Below, piece after piece: positions 33,041 to 41,652 of a stretch of 64,000 nucleotides of DNA. The DNA is taken from NCBI GenBank assembly GCA_012960315.1, contig DUBN01000076.1, forward strand, positions 1 through 64,000, given 5' to 3'. The position numbers were made by a program, and so were the translations under genes. Numbering within the stretch: the first letter of the stretch is position 1; each line of letters opens with the position of its first letter. This stretch comes from Acidimicrobiia bacterium. Its GTDB lineage: Bacteria > Actinomycetota > Acidimicrobiia > Acidimicrobiales > Poriferisodalaceae. The notes under the pieces are model-generated. The model was given only the letters and a program-made list of their open reading frames with translations. It searched no databases and was not told where the DNA came from.

Positions 33041-35107
33041 ATGGCTTCGTCTCAGAACACAGCCCCAATAGCTTCTCGTCGGGCCCACACGCGCCTGGCC
33101 CACGGGAAACCCAAAGAAGATCCCTGGTTTTGGTTGCGTGATCGTGATGATTCAGACGTTCTTGACTACTTACGCGCTGAAAACAGTTGGACGGATCAAT
33201 CCACAGTTCATCTCGAGGGTCTGCGCAACATTCTTTTCCACGAAATTAAGTCAAGGGTGAAGGAATCGGATCAATCCGTGCCGATCCCAAAGGGCTCTTG
33301 GGAATACAGAGTTAGAACGGGAGAAGGTCTTCAGTACCCCCTTCATGTGCGTCAACGTCTTGGGCACCCGGAGAGCGAAGAGGTTTTGTTGGATGAAAAT
33401 GAAGCTGCGAAGGGCGCTGATTATTTCGCTGTAGGTGACCTTACGGTGAGTCCAGACCATCGATTTCTTGCTTACACCACCGATACCGAGGGTGATGAGG
33501 AGTACGACCTCACGGTCATCGATCTTCATACCCGAAAAGTCATCGATAGCGGTATCCGGGAGCTGTCATATGGTTTGGTTTGGGCCAATGATTGCCGAAC
33601 CCTCTTCATGGTTCTCACTGATGCTGCTCGGCGACCCAACAGGATCATCCGCCATGTAGTCGGCGATTTGCCATCAGAAGATGTCACGGTATTCACCGAA
33701 CCGGACGAACGATTTTGGGTTGGAGTCGGAGGTACTAGGAGTGAGAGGTTTGTGGTGATTGGCAGTGAGTCCAAGACCTCTTCGGAATACTGGCTGCTGG
33801 ATGCCGACACACCCAACAATGAACTATCACTGGTCGAACCTCGACGCGAGGGTCACGAATACCGGGTGTGTCATCAAGGCGATCGTCTATTGATTCTGAC
33901 GAACGATAATGCAGTCGATTTTCGGCTGGTAGAAACTCCGGTTGACGCTCCCGGATCCAGCAACTGGCAGGAACTCATTTCACATCGTGAAGGGGTACGG
34001 ATCGAGGACGTCGACGCGTTTGAAACTTTCACGGTGGTTACCGAGCGTCGCCATGCGATTCCTGTACTTCGCGTGTTGGACCACGCGACCGACAGGGAAT
34101 TTGAGGTGGAGATGGACGAACCCGTCTTCGAGGCGGGACCAGGGGCCAATGCTGAGTACCAGACGCGCATATTCCGGTATGGGTACACATCAATGGTGAC
34201 TCCGCCGTCCACGTTCGAAATTGATATCGATACTCAGAAGCGTCGGCTACTTAAACAACAAGCAGTTCTGGGTGACACGGACCTAGCGGCGTACAAAAGC
34301 CAGCGAACGTGGTCCACCTCAGCTGACGGGGTTCAGGTTCCCGTGAGTATTGTTTGGCGACCCGATGCCGTTACGTGGCCAGCTCCAACGTTGCTCTATG
34401 GATATGGAGCGTACGAGGTGGGAATACCAGCATCATTTTCATCAGCGCGCCTTTCGCTTTTGGATCGAGGGGTTGTTTTCGCCATCGCTCACGTTCGCGG
34501 CGGCGGAGAACTTGGCCGAACCTGGTACGAGCAGGGCCGTCTAGAACATAAGCAAAACACTTTTACGGACTTCGGGAATTGTCGGGACCATCTTGTTAGC
34601 GAGGGTTGGTCAGACGCAGACCGTGTTGTTGCTCGCGGAGCCAGCGCTGGGGGTCTTTTGATGGGGGCAATGGTCAATCAGCGACCTGATGCTTTTGCTG
34701 GCGTGGTCGCAGAAGTTCCGTTTGTCGACAATGTGAACACGATGCTCGATCCAACGATTCCACTCACGATCACCGAGTACGACGAATGGGGAGACCCAAA
34801 CGATCTGTTGACCTTTGAGTTGATGTCCGCCTACGGACCCTACGAGAACGTAACTGCCGCAGATCATCCGGCACTGCTGGTTACCGCCGGGCTGAACGAC
34901 CCAAGAGTTCCGTACTGGGAACCAGCCAAGTGGGTTGCCAAGCTTCGTTCCTTCAGTACATCCGAACTACCAATTTTGCTTCGAACCGAACTCGGCTCAG
35001 GTCATGGCGGACCTTCTGGTCGCTACGACGCGTGGCGAGACGAAGCCTTCATCTTGTCGTTTGCTCTAGACATATTGAATTTGGCGGAGCATTCAGAAAC
35101 CGGTTGA
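33041..35107 (+). CDS. ptrB: Oligopeptidase B-like S9 serine peptidase
   Basis: A 688-residue prolyl-oligopeptidase-family enzyme that cleaves short peptides. The N-terminal cap (DPWFWLRDRDDSDVLDYLRAEN) is followed by a beta-propeller to about residue 400 and the catalytic alpha/beta domain: Ser535 in RGASAGGLLMG, Asp620 in LNDPRVPYWE and His655 in GSGHGGPSGR. These match oligopeptidase B, which prefers basic residues, rather than prolyl oligopeptidase. No signal peptide, so cytoplasmic. Its last 15 bases overlap the convergent MauE-like gene. Confidence 0.94.
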   Translation: MASSQNTAPIASRRAHTRLAHGKPKEDPWFWLRDRDDSDVLDYLRAENSWTDQSTVHLEGLRNILFHEIKSRVKESDQSVPIPKGSWEYRVRTGEGLQYPLHVRQRLGHPESEEVLLDENEAAKGADYFAVGDLTVSPDHRFLAYTTDTEGDEEYDLTVIDLHTRKVIDSGIRELSYGLVWANDCRTLFMVLTDAARRPNRIIRHVVGDLPSEDVTVFTEPDERFWVGVGGTRSERFVVIGSESKTSSEYWLLDADTPNNELSLVEPRREGHEYRVCHQGDRLLILTNDNAVDFRLVETPVDAPGSSNWQELISHREGVRIEDVDAFETFTVVTERRHAIPVLRVLDHATDREFEVEMDEPVFEAGPGANAEYQTRIFRYGYTSMVTPPSTFEIDIDTQKRRLLKQQAVLGDTDLAAYKSQRTWSTSADGVQVPVSIVWRPDAVTWPAPTLLYGYGAYEVGIPASFSSARLSLLDRGVVFAIAHVRGGGELGRTWYEQGRLEHKQNTFTDFGNCRDHLVSEGWSDADRVVARGASAGGLLMGAMVNQRPDAFAGVVAEVPFVDNVNTMLDPTIPLTITEYDEWGDPNDLLTFELMSAYGPYENVTAADHPALLVTAGLNDPRVPYWEPAKWVAKLRSFSTSELPILLRTELGSGHGGPSGRYDAWRDEAFILSFALDILNLAEHSETG

Positions 35108-35467
35108 CAGGGCGGCCAATGCGAGAAGGATCAAGTTACGAACGACCGAACTGCTGCCTACTGGGCGAGCTGACCATCGACCAAAACATGCACACACTGG
35201 TCGCTCGCTGAGTGGGCGACGCATGACACGCAATATCGCGATGGTGAATCCTGCTAGTGCTAGCTCCGCCAGTAAAGACGGAACCGGAGCAGCTACACCA
35301 GCGACGAGTAAAGCTCCCAAAGCAATCTCTGCTGGAGCTATTAACGGAACTATTTGACGCGGCGCCCCCAACGTCATCGCCGCAGTGGGCCAAGATTGGT
35401 CACGTAGTTTCAATGCCCCAGAGAGTAAGAAAACTGCGCCGAGCGCTATTCGCGCCACTACCGACAC
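35093..35467 (-). CDS. MauE/DoxX-like membrane protein
   Basis: A 124-residue membrane protein with four hydrophobic segments (VARIALGAVFLLSGALKL, IVPLIAPAEIALGALLVA, PSLLAELALAGFTIAILRV, SSVVRNLILLALAALST). The CACFG segment after the third span is the hallmark of MauE-like proteins, which help deliver disulfides or electrons to periplasmic redox proteins. Its place two genes from a thioredoxin fusion and a selenoprotein supports a thiol-redox role. Followed upstream by the flavin reductase gene. Confidence 0.82.
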   Translation of the reverse strand: MSVVARIALGAVFLLSGALKLRDQSWPTAAMTLGAPRQIVPLIAPAEIALGALLVAGVAAPVPSLLAELALAGFTIAILRVMRRPLSERPVCACFGRWSARPVGSSSVVRNLILLALAALSTGF

Positions 35468-35476
35468 TGCCTTAAC

Positions 35477-35953
35477 TCAACCGAAAGTGCCGTAGTTGCC
35501 TTGAAAGAAAAGTAGCGGTTCTTTACTTTCCAATACTTCAAGTTCTATGACCCGACCCACGACAATGTGGTGGTCGCCGCCGTCATGTATCGCCTCGATC
35601 TCACAATCAATATAGGCAATTGAACCCGCGATAATTGGTGATCCAGATGGGCCCGGGGACCACTCTACGTCGGCAAATTTATCATCTGAACGGCTTGCCA
35701 TTACGCCGCAAACCTCCATTTGATCTTGACCCATAACGTTGACGCAAAATGAACCCGACGCTCGGATTTCTTCCCAGGATCCGGACTCTTTCCCAGGCAA
35801 AAAAGCTACCAAAGGAGGGTCGAGGGACACGGACGTAAAAGAGCCGATGGCCATGCCGACTGGCTGCCCATCATTGACCGCGGTCACTGCAGTGACCCCG
35901 GTAGCAAAATGCCCCAACACATTTCGGAAGACTCCAGAATCGATATCGCTCAC
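35477..35953 (-). CDS. Flavin reductase-like FMN-binding protein
   Basis: A 158-residue split-barrel flavoprotein: FRNVLGHFATGVTAVTAVND, GMAIGSFTSVSLDPPLVAFL, SGSFCVNVMG, and the closing HHIVVGRVIELEVLESKEPLLFFQGNYG. These reduce FMN or FAD for partner monooxygenases. GTG 35953 is preceded by AAGGAG at good spacing and was chosen over the longer frame from 36007. It is divergent from the thioredoxin-fusion gene across 94 bases and lies nine bases before the MauE-like gene. Confidence 0.88.
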   Translation of the reverse strand: MSDIDSGVFRNVLGHFATGVTAVTAVNDGQPVGMAIGSFTSVSLDPPLVAFLPGKESGSWEEIRASGSFCVNVMGQDQMEVCGVMASRSDDKFADVEWSPGPSGSPIIAGSIAYIDCEIEAIHDGGDHHIVVGRVIELEVLESKEPLLFFQGNYGTFG

Positions 35954-36047
35954 CTTGGCTCCTTGTTCGAAGACTCCGCCGGAGCGTAGTGCCGGAAGTA
36001 ACCCCACAGTTTCGAACTCGTCATCAGATGCGATTATCGTCGCCGGT

Positions 36048-37496
36048 ATGAGTCAAACCGAGGTACCTGATTTACCCGATGGTCTAGTGGCGGTCGTAAA
36101 GCAAGATTGCCCTACGTGTGAGCTGATCGCTCCTGTTCTCGTCGAGTTAGCGAAAAAGTCTGATCTGACAGTCTTCACTCAGGACAATCCCAATTTTCCC
36201 GCAGAAATCAGCAACCGAATGTTGGACGCTGATTTAGCCGTCTCTTGGCATCACCACATTGAGACCGTTCCAACACTTCTACTCGTCCAAAATGGCCAAG
36301 AAATAGATCGGACTGTCGGTTGGTCACGTCCTCAGTGGGAACGATTGTCCGGAGTGTCAGAACTTGGAATTCACTTGCCGGACCAGCGGCCGGGCTGCGG
36401 TTCATTATCGGTCGATCCATCATTAAGCGCTGAACTCACCGTCAGATTCGGCGGATCAAAACTCCTGGGAAGACGCGTCGAATTCGCGTCCCTGGAAGAC
36501 ACTCACGAAGCTTTGTTCGAAAGAGGCTGGACGGACGGGCTACCTGTAGTCCCGCCCACCGAATCCCGAGTACTCGCGATGCTTGAAGGCACGACTCGTT
36601 CACCTGAGGACATTGTTGCGACTGTCCCACCCGACTTAGTGCCGTGCACTGTTGAAAAAGTCGCCATTAACGCGGTGATGGCTGGATGTCGGCCCGAATA
36701 TCTTCCCGTGGTCCTCGCAGCTCTGGAGGCAGTTTGTACCGATGGGTTCAACATGCATGGCTTGTTGGCAACGACCATGCCTCATGCTCCAGTGCTCGTC
36801 GTCAATGGACCAATTGCCACAAAAATTGGCATGAACTCCGAGAACAACGCTTTGGGTCAGGGAAACCGTGCTAACAGCACCATCGGACGTGCCCTTCAAC
36901 TAGTTATACGAAACGTCGGGGGCGGGCGGCCAGGGGAAGTTGATCGAGCAGCGCTCGGGTCTCCCGCCAAAGTCGGATTCTGTTTTGCTGAACGAGAAGC
37001 CGATTCGCCCTGGACACCGATTTCAACGATGTACGGGTTCCCAAGCGGAACGAACACGGTCTTAGCTTTCCCAGGGGAAGCCCCGAGAAATGTCGTCGAT
37101 CAGTTATCACGAGACCCTGAGTCTCTTGCCCGCACCTATGCCGCAAATCTGATCTCGATTCAGCACCCGAAACTTATTCTGGGTTTCGACGCAATCTTGG
37201 CGGTGGCACCCGACCACTCTCGAATCTTTGGTGATGCGGGTTGGTCACGAGAGAAGCTAGTTGATCGGATTGTTGCACTGACCGTCAGACCTGGGAAGGA
37301 GCTAATTCGAGGGGCAGGAGGGATTCCAGAAGGCCTACCCGAAGCGATGGCAGACCTCGATCTTCCAAAATTCCGCCCTAATGGGTTACACATAGTGCAT
37401 TGTGGTGGCGGAGCCGGACTGTTTTCGGCAATTATTGGGGGATGGGTGAACGGCGAGATGGGGTCGAACCCAGTTTGCGTCGAAATCATTCCGTAG
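36048..37496 (+). CDS. Thioredoxin-fold domain fused to unknown domain, UGSC partner
   Basis: A 482-residue protein. Residues 1-95 are thioredoxin-like: active site QDCPTCE (Cys21, Cys24), acidic DNPNFP, and the cis-Pro strand HIETVPTLLLVQNGQ. A Gly/Cys segment (QRPGCGSLS) precedes a ~350-residue domain I cannot name: LFERGWTDGLPVVPPTESRV, CTVEKVAINAVMAGCRPEYL, HAPVLVVNGPIA, YGFPSGTNTVLAF, HIVHCGGGAGLFSAIIGGWV. ATG 36048 is used; the frame from 35739 is not supported. The UGSC selenoprotein gene follows after 13 bases, so the two are surely co-expressed and possibly exchange thiol/selenol electrons. Confidence 0.82.
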   Translation: MSQTEVPDLPDGLVAVVKQDCPTCELIAPVLVELAKKSDLTVFTQDNPNFPAEISNRMLDADLAVSWHHHIETVPTLLLVQNGQEIDRTVGWSRPQWERLSGVSELGIHLPDQRPGCGSLSVDPSLSAELTVRFGGSKLLGRRVEFASLEDTHEALFERGWTDGLPVVPPTESRVLAMLEGTTRSPEDIVATVPPDLVPCTVEKVAINAVMAGCRPEYLPVVLAALEAVCTDGFNMHGLLATTMPHAPVLVVNGPIATKIGMNSENNALGQGNRANSTIGRALQLVIRNVGGGRPGEVDRAALGSPAKVGFCFAEREADSPWTPISTMYGFPSGTNTVLAFPGEAPRNVVDQLSRDPESLARTYAANLISIQHPKLILGFDAILAVAPDHSRIFGDAGWSREKLVDRIVALTVRPGKELIRGAGGIPEGLPEAMADLDLPKFRPNGLHIVHCGGGAGLFSAIIGGWVNGEMGSNPVCVEIIP

Positions 37497-37509
37497 CAAG
37501 GGAGAACCT

Positions 37510-38025
37510 ATGACCAAGGTGCTAGATCCAACGAACGAGACTGAACCTGCAAAGATTCCGCGAGTTGATCGCCCGACCAGCCTTGATGGCTTAACCGTCG
37601 GGTTGCTTGACATCAGTAAGCCGAGAGGCGACCGCTTTCTCGATCGGATCGAAGAACGCCTTGTCGAGCGCGGACTTCGTGTCGAGCGGTTTCGTAAGCC
37701 GACCTTCACAAAGCCAGCTCCTGTTGATTTACGTCACGAAATCGCCACTAAGTGTGACGTTGTGATCGAGGCCCTAGCCGATTGAGGCAGTTGCACGTCA
37801 TGCAGTGTGCATGACATCGCTGACCTGGAACGACGTGGGCTTCCCGGGGTTTTTGTAGCTACCACCCAATTCATTGATGGTGCTGAAGTGCAAGGAAAGT
37901 CTCTGGGGTTTGACCCGGCCGCTGTTTGGGTCGAACACCCGATTCAGGATCGTACTGACGATGAGATGGTGACGATTGCCGACAAAGCAATCGACGAGCT
38001 ACTTGACCAAATCACCAAGCAGTAA
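37510..38025 (+). CDS. UGSC-family selenoprotein
   Basis: A 171-residue selenoprotein if the TGA at 37783-37785 is Sec. The N-terminal half (MTKVLDPTNETEPAKIPRVD, LDGLTVGLLDISKPRGDRFL) leads to CDVVIEALAD-U-GSCTSCSVHD: Sec92, Cys95 and Cys98. The frame continues with RRGLPGVFVATTQFIDGAEV, EHPIQDRTDDEMVTIA and ends KQ at a TAA. The UGSC family is known from marine metagenomes as a selenoprotein group; its reaction is unknown. A perfect hairpin with G-first loop follows the codon. It lies 13 bases after the thioredoxin fusion and overlaps mutY, convergent, by 27 bases. Confidence 0.92.
37797..37815 (+). promoter_or_regulatory. Putative bacterial SECIS hairpin of the UGSC gene
   Basis: GTCATGCA-GTG-TGCATGAC is a perfect eight-base-pair stem with loop GTG beginning with G. 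The loop starts at 37805, leaving 19 bases after the UGA. Position, tight loop and G in the loop fit the known bacterial SECIS pattern. It encodes the residues right after UGSC. Confidence 0.77.
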
Positions 38026-38907
38026 CACGTCGCCTTGAGAAGCGACGAGACCTTCGTCTCGGAGATCGTTTACCAGTTGATCTACGCGGCATTGTTCGTC
38101 GAGAAGCCCCATTACTGCGGCCGCGTCGGACGTTTTCATTGAACCTTGGGCTAACGCTGACAACAGTCGTCCCCTCGCTTGACGATTGCTTCCGGAGAAC
38201 GGTTGTTGTCTTTTACTGACTCCCGCGCTTCCTTCAGCAGGGTCCTTACCCGCTCCCTGCCACGCACACCATGACTTCACGGGGCAGCTGTGACATTGAG
38301 GGTTCCGTTTAGTGCATACGGTCGCTGCCAAGTCGAACAGTCCCTGATTCCAGTCCCATGACCGGCCAGGCGCCACGATCTTGTCGGCTAACTCCTGAGC
38401 AGCTTTTGGACGCAGGGAACTACCGCACCAACGCGCGAGTAATCGACCCACGTTGGTGTCCACCACACCCAGTTGTGTTTCAAAGGCAAACACCATCACC
38501 GCTCTCGCCGTATACGGGCCTACCCCCGGCAGTTGCAGAAGTTGACCTAACTCTTGTGGGACTCTGCCTTGATGTAGTTTCGTTATCTGTTGCGTCGCCT
38601 GATGAAGGTTCCGGGCTCGGCGCGGGTATCCGAGCCCTATCCAAAACTTCAGCACCTCGGAAAGCTCGACACGAGCCAAATTCTCAGGGGTTGGCCAGTA
38701 ATCCAAAAATTCTGAATATTTGACTTCGACTCTACTGACCTGTGTCTGTTGGAGCATCACCTCGGAGACCAACACAGCCCAAGGGTCTCGCGTTAAACGC
38801 CACGGTAGATCGCGTCGCGATTTGACGGCCCAGCGAAGAAGGGCACTAGTGAAGCCATCCCCTTCTAACCCGACTTGAAACTCACCGATTTCAGGTGTCG
38901 ACGCCAT
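37999..38907 (-). CDS. mutY: A/G-specific adenine glycosylase MutY
   Basis: A 302-residue DNA glycosylase that removes adenine paired with 8-oxoguanine. Glu49 in SEVMLQQTQV is the catalytic acid, LPGVGPYTARAVM the helix-hairpin-helix and VVDTNVGR bears the catalytic Asp. The cluster Cys are CTKRNPQCHSCPVKSWC (C-x6-C-x2-C-x5-C), a [4Fe-4S] site that would depend on the SUF genes here. Shorter than E. coli MutY (about 350), since the C-terminal MutT-like domain is reduced or missing. Overlaps the UGSC gene tail-to-tail. Confidence 0.94.
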   Translation of the reverse strand: MASTPEIGEFQVGLEGDGFTSALLRWAVKSRRDLPWRLTRDPWAVLVSEVMLQQTQVSRVEVKYSEFLDYWPTPENLARVELSEVLKFWIGLGYPRRARNLHQATQQITKLHQGRVPQELGQLLQLPGVGPYTARAVMVFAFETQLGVVDTNVGRLLARWCGSSLRPKAAQELADKIVAPGRSWDWNQGLFDLAATVCTKRNPQCHSCPVKSWCAWQGAGKDPAEGSAGVSKRQQPFSGSNRQARGRLLSALAQGSMKTSDAAAVMGLLDEQCRVDQLVNDLRDEGLVASQGDVLLLGDLVK

Positions 38908-39152
38908 AAGAAAAGTTTAGGTTCGCCTCTGCCTCTTGCTTACAAATCGTGATGTTGCGTCAAGAATAGGTACTCAAAGAACCCTTAGTTTGGGGTAGGG
39001 ACTATGAACAACGATGCAGCGTAGAGAATCATCAACATCTGGGAGCGACACTTCCCTCTAGAGTTCACCATGCTCGACAGAAACTTTGTGTCTTCGAGTC
39101 CTCTGCCCATAGCCTGTGTCATTGTCCCGACTTGACGAAGTGGTGAAGAATT

Positions 39153-40733
39153 ATGACTGCACCGGATCTCCAAGCCGCCGCTGACGCGTTAGCAATTGGT
39201 GTATCGATAATTGATCGCGCTGTCAGTCACGCAGCTGCTCTACCTGACGCAGACGAGCATCAAAGCCTTCTTTATGACCTTGCACATGCCGCGTCTGCAA
39301 TCGAAATCAGTCGCTCATTACTCGATTACGGGGCCAAGGGAGAGAATGAGGGCAAACTAGCTTGCGCGTTCATTGCTGATGTCTTGGCGGACCTCCACTC
39401 CAAGCTCTTTGGCCGCGAAACCGCTTGGGGAGCGGAAAACGGGGAACTGGATCCCGCTCGGGAATTCATTCGCCTTTTCCGAGATCCGCAATTCGTGGCT
39501 CAGCTAGCGCTGGTGGAAGCACCTCGGCACCTTGACGAAGACTTCGAAATGGTGGCCGATACCTTCCGCCGTTTTGCCAACGACAAGATTGCGCCTCAAG
39601 CGGAGCACATTCATCGCCAGGACACTGACATCCCCGAAGACATCATCAGCGGTTTAGCTGAGCTCGGATGCTTCGGCTTGTCAGTCCCCGAAGAATACGG
39701 CGGTTTCGCGACAGGGAGCGAGAGCGACTACATGGGAATGGTAATCGCGACTGAAGAGCTTTCTCGTGCGTCGTTGGGTGCTGGAGGTTCTCTCATCACG
39801 AGACCAGAGATCTTGACTAGAGCACTCGAGCGTGGCGGAACAGAAGAACAAAAGCGCGAGTGGTTTCCTAAAATCGCGACGGGCGAGACAATGGTCGCTG
39901 TCGCTGTCACAGAACCCGACTACGGGTCTGACGTTGCAAATTTAAAGGTCACCGCAACTGCCGTCGACGCCGGGTGGGTCATAAACGGAGTCAAGACGTG
40001 GTGCACATTTGCTGGAAGAGCAAACGTGTTGATGTTGCTGGCCCGCACCGATCCTGACCGCAGCAAAACTCATCGCGGCCTCAGTTTGTTTATCGTTCCC
40101 AAACCCGAGGCAGGAGGGCACAGTTTCGAATTCTCCCAGAACAATGGCGGCTCGATGGAGGGGCGAGCGATCCCAACTTTGGGCTATCGAGGCATGCACA
40201 GCTTTGAAATAGCGTTCGACAATTGGTTCGTTCCTGAGCAAAATTTGATCGGCGGCGAGGAAGGACTGGGCAAAGGCTTTTACATGCAGATGGCTGGTTT
40301 CGAGAACGGTCGACTCCAAACTGCCGCTCGAGCAGTAGGCGTTATGCAAGCGGCGTACGAAGAAGCTCGTGCCTATGCCCAAGACAGATCAGTTTTTGGC
40401 CGCCCAGTCATCGAGTACCAACTCACTCAGGCAAAACTGGGGCGGATGGCTGCGATTATTCAGGGCTCGCGCCAGTACAGCTACTCGGTGGCTCAAATGA
40501 TGGCAAAGGGCGAAGGACGCCTGGAAGCTTCAATGGTGAAAGCTTACGTCTGCAAAGCCGCTGAATGGGTTACGCGCGAGGCCCTTCAAATCCACGGCGG
40601 TTTCGGCTTTGCTGAGGAGTACACAGTCAGTCGTCTTTTTGTCGATGCCCGTGTGTTGTCCATCTTTGAAGGTGCGGACGAAACCTTGTGTCTAAAGCTG
40701 ATTGCGCGTCGGTTGTTAGCCGACGCGCGTTGA
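39153..40733 (+). CDS. mcd: Methylsuccinyl-CoA dehydrogenase-like acyl-CoA dehydrogenase
   Basis: A 526-residue acyl-CoA dehydrogenase with a ~130-residue N-terminal extension, the layout of (2S)-methylsuccinyl-CoA dehydrogenase of the ethylmalonyl-CoA pathway. Motifs: SVPEEYGGFATGSES, AVAVTEPDYGSDVANLK, TLGYRGMHSFEIAFDNWFVP, FENGRLQTAARAVGVMQAA, ALQIHGGFGFAEEYTVSRLF, ARVLSIFEGADETLCLKLIARRLL. The ACAD core resembles Mcd in LGYRGM, in the RIQTAARAIGV-like helix and in IFEGA. Other acyl-CoA dehydrogenases with long N-termini exist, so the substrate is inferred. Single gene, 245-base leader. Confidence 0.78.
   Translation: MTAPDLQAAADALAIGVSIIDRAVSHAAALPDADEHQSLLYDLAHAASAIEISRSLLDYGAKGENEGKLACAFIADVLADLHSKLFGRETAWGAENGELDPAREFIRLFRDPQFVAQLALVEAPRHLDEDFEMVADTFRRFANDKIAPQAEHIHRQDTDIPEDIISGLAELGCFGLSVPEEYGGFATGSESDYMGMVIATEELSRASLGAGGSLITRPEILTRALERGGTEEQKREWFPKIATGETMVAVAVTEPDYGSDVANLKVTATAVDAGWVINGVKTWCTFAGRANVLMLLARTDPDRSKTHRGLSLFIVPKPEAGGHSFEFSQNNGGSMEGRAIPTLGYRGMHSFEIAFDNWFVPEQNLIGGEEGLGKGFYMQMAGFENGRLQTAARAVGVMQAAYEEARAYAQDRSVFGRPVIEYQLTQAKLGRMAAIIQGSRQYSYSVAQMMAKGEGRLEASMVKAYVCKAAEWVTREALQIHGGFGFAEEYTVSRLFVDARVLSIFEGADETLCLKLIARRLLADAR
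40704..40728. terminator. Stem-loop over the end of the acyl-CoA dehydrogenase gene
   Basis: GCGCGTCGG and CCGACGCGC are perfect nine-base arms with a seven-base loop, within the last codons (IARRLLADAR) of the dehydrogenase gene. A smaller GGCCT-TTC-AGGCC stem follows at 40736-40748. No T run follows, so rho-independent action is doubtful, but in this convergent gap it could mark the transcript end. Confidence 0.4.
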
Positions 40734-40762
40734 CCGGCCTTTCAGGCCTCCGCTTCGCCACA

Positions 40763-41575
40763 TTAGAGACCCGGGCGAAGAAGTTCGGCTGCAACGCCAC
40801 AGTCCTCTCTCATAGCGACGTTGGATAGAGTCATTCCTTTTGGTCCAACGACGTGACTGATCACTGTCATAGGAACAACTTCTTCATCGGCCTCTAGAGG
40901 ATCTTGCTTCGCTAGCTGGTCTTCTATTACTTCGAAGAGACGTTGCGGGAGGGCTCGGCCGGCTCCTACGACAACCCACGTCTGTTTCCCTGCGTGTAGC
41001 CCACAAATCGCAGCCGCATAGGAACCCGAAGGGGCTATCAGGGCTTCGGGACCCGCAGCGGCTGCTTCAATGATGACTACGTCAGCCGTGGCACAGGCTT
41101 GTCCTAGCCCAGTTAACGGAACTTCGGTTACTTCGACTTCACGTTGCATGAGTGCCCGGGCAAGCCCTGCTCCTTCACCGTAAGCATCTATTACCCGCAC
41201 GCTGACGTCACGGCGAAGGTGAATGCTTTCCATGGCTAGGTCAGGCCAGCCGATGACGGCTACCGTCGCGTCATTCGGAAGGGCAGAAGCGACGCGACTC
41301 GGCGTTGGGTCAACGTTGAGTTCTTGTACAAAGTCCGCGGCTGCCCCTCGAGCATCTGCTGCAATCAACACCTTGCTAGCCATCGCCCAGAGGGAGCCAG
41401 CTAGAGGGTGGTGATGCAACATCCGTCGGCACGCATTGACCAGCTCAGCGGGTTCACCCCAAAGTGAGGCCAACGCATCAGCTGCTTCGCGGGCCAAATC
41501 GAGTTGATCAAAGCCACCAGCGCGAGCTACGTATCGAAGCCGTTCGATGGGATGCACGAGAGCAGATTGCCACAT
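40763..41575 (-). CDS. Hypothetical protein, ISOCOT/eIF2B-like layout
   Basis: A 270-residue protein. The N-terminal 90 residues are helical (ALVHPIERLRYVARAGGFDQ, AREAADALASLW, CRRMLHHHPLAGSLWAMASKVL); the rest looks Rossmann-like: TVAVIGWPDLAMESI, VSVRVIDAYGEGAGL, CATADVVIIEAAAAGPEALI, GLHAGKQTWVVVGAGRALP. This order recalls eIF2B-alpha-like/ISOCOT proteins that act on ribose- or sugar-phosphate-type ligands, but the assignment is weak. Divergent from the thioredoxin-like gene. Confidence 0.7.
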   Translation of the reverse strand: MWQSALVHPIERLRYVARAGGFDQLDLAREAADALASLWGEPAELVNACRRMLHHHPLAGSLWAMASKVLIAADARGAAADFVQELNVDPTPSRVASALPNDATVAVIGWPDLAMESIHLRRDVSVRVIDAYGEGAGLARALMQREVEVTEVPLTGLGQACATADVVIIEAAAAGPEALIAPSGSYAAAICGLHAGKQTWVVVGAGRALPQRLFEVIEDQLAKQDPLEADEEVVPMTVISHVVGPKGMTLSNVAMREDCGVAAELLRPGL

Positions 41576-41652
41576 GTCTCACCTACAGGGTGAACTCAAT
41601 TGAATTTGGATGTAAGTGGGTACTGACCATCCAGCGCGCTAGCTTGGCTCTC

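Noticed and set aside
37783-37785. Reading the TGA as the true stop of a 91-residue protein, with a separate gene starting near 37807
   Set aside because: The residues around it give the known UGSC motif, and the following frame has no independent ribosome site of quality; the palindrome fits a SECIS.
38985-39173. 62-codon minus-strand frame in the gap before the methylsuccinyl-CoA dehydrogenase-like gene
   Set aside because: No ribosome site or recognisable pattern, and it overlaps the dehydrogenase start; the 245-base gap is more likely its leader and promoter.
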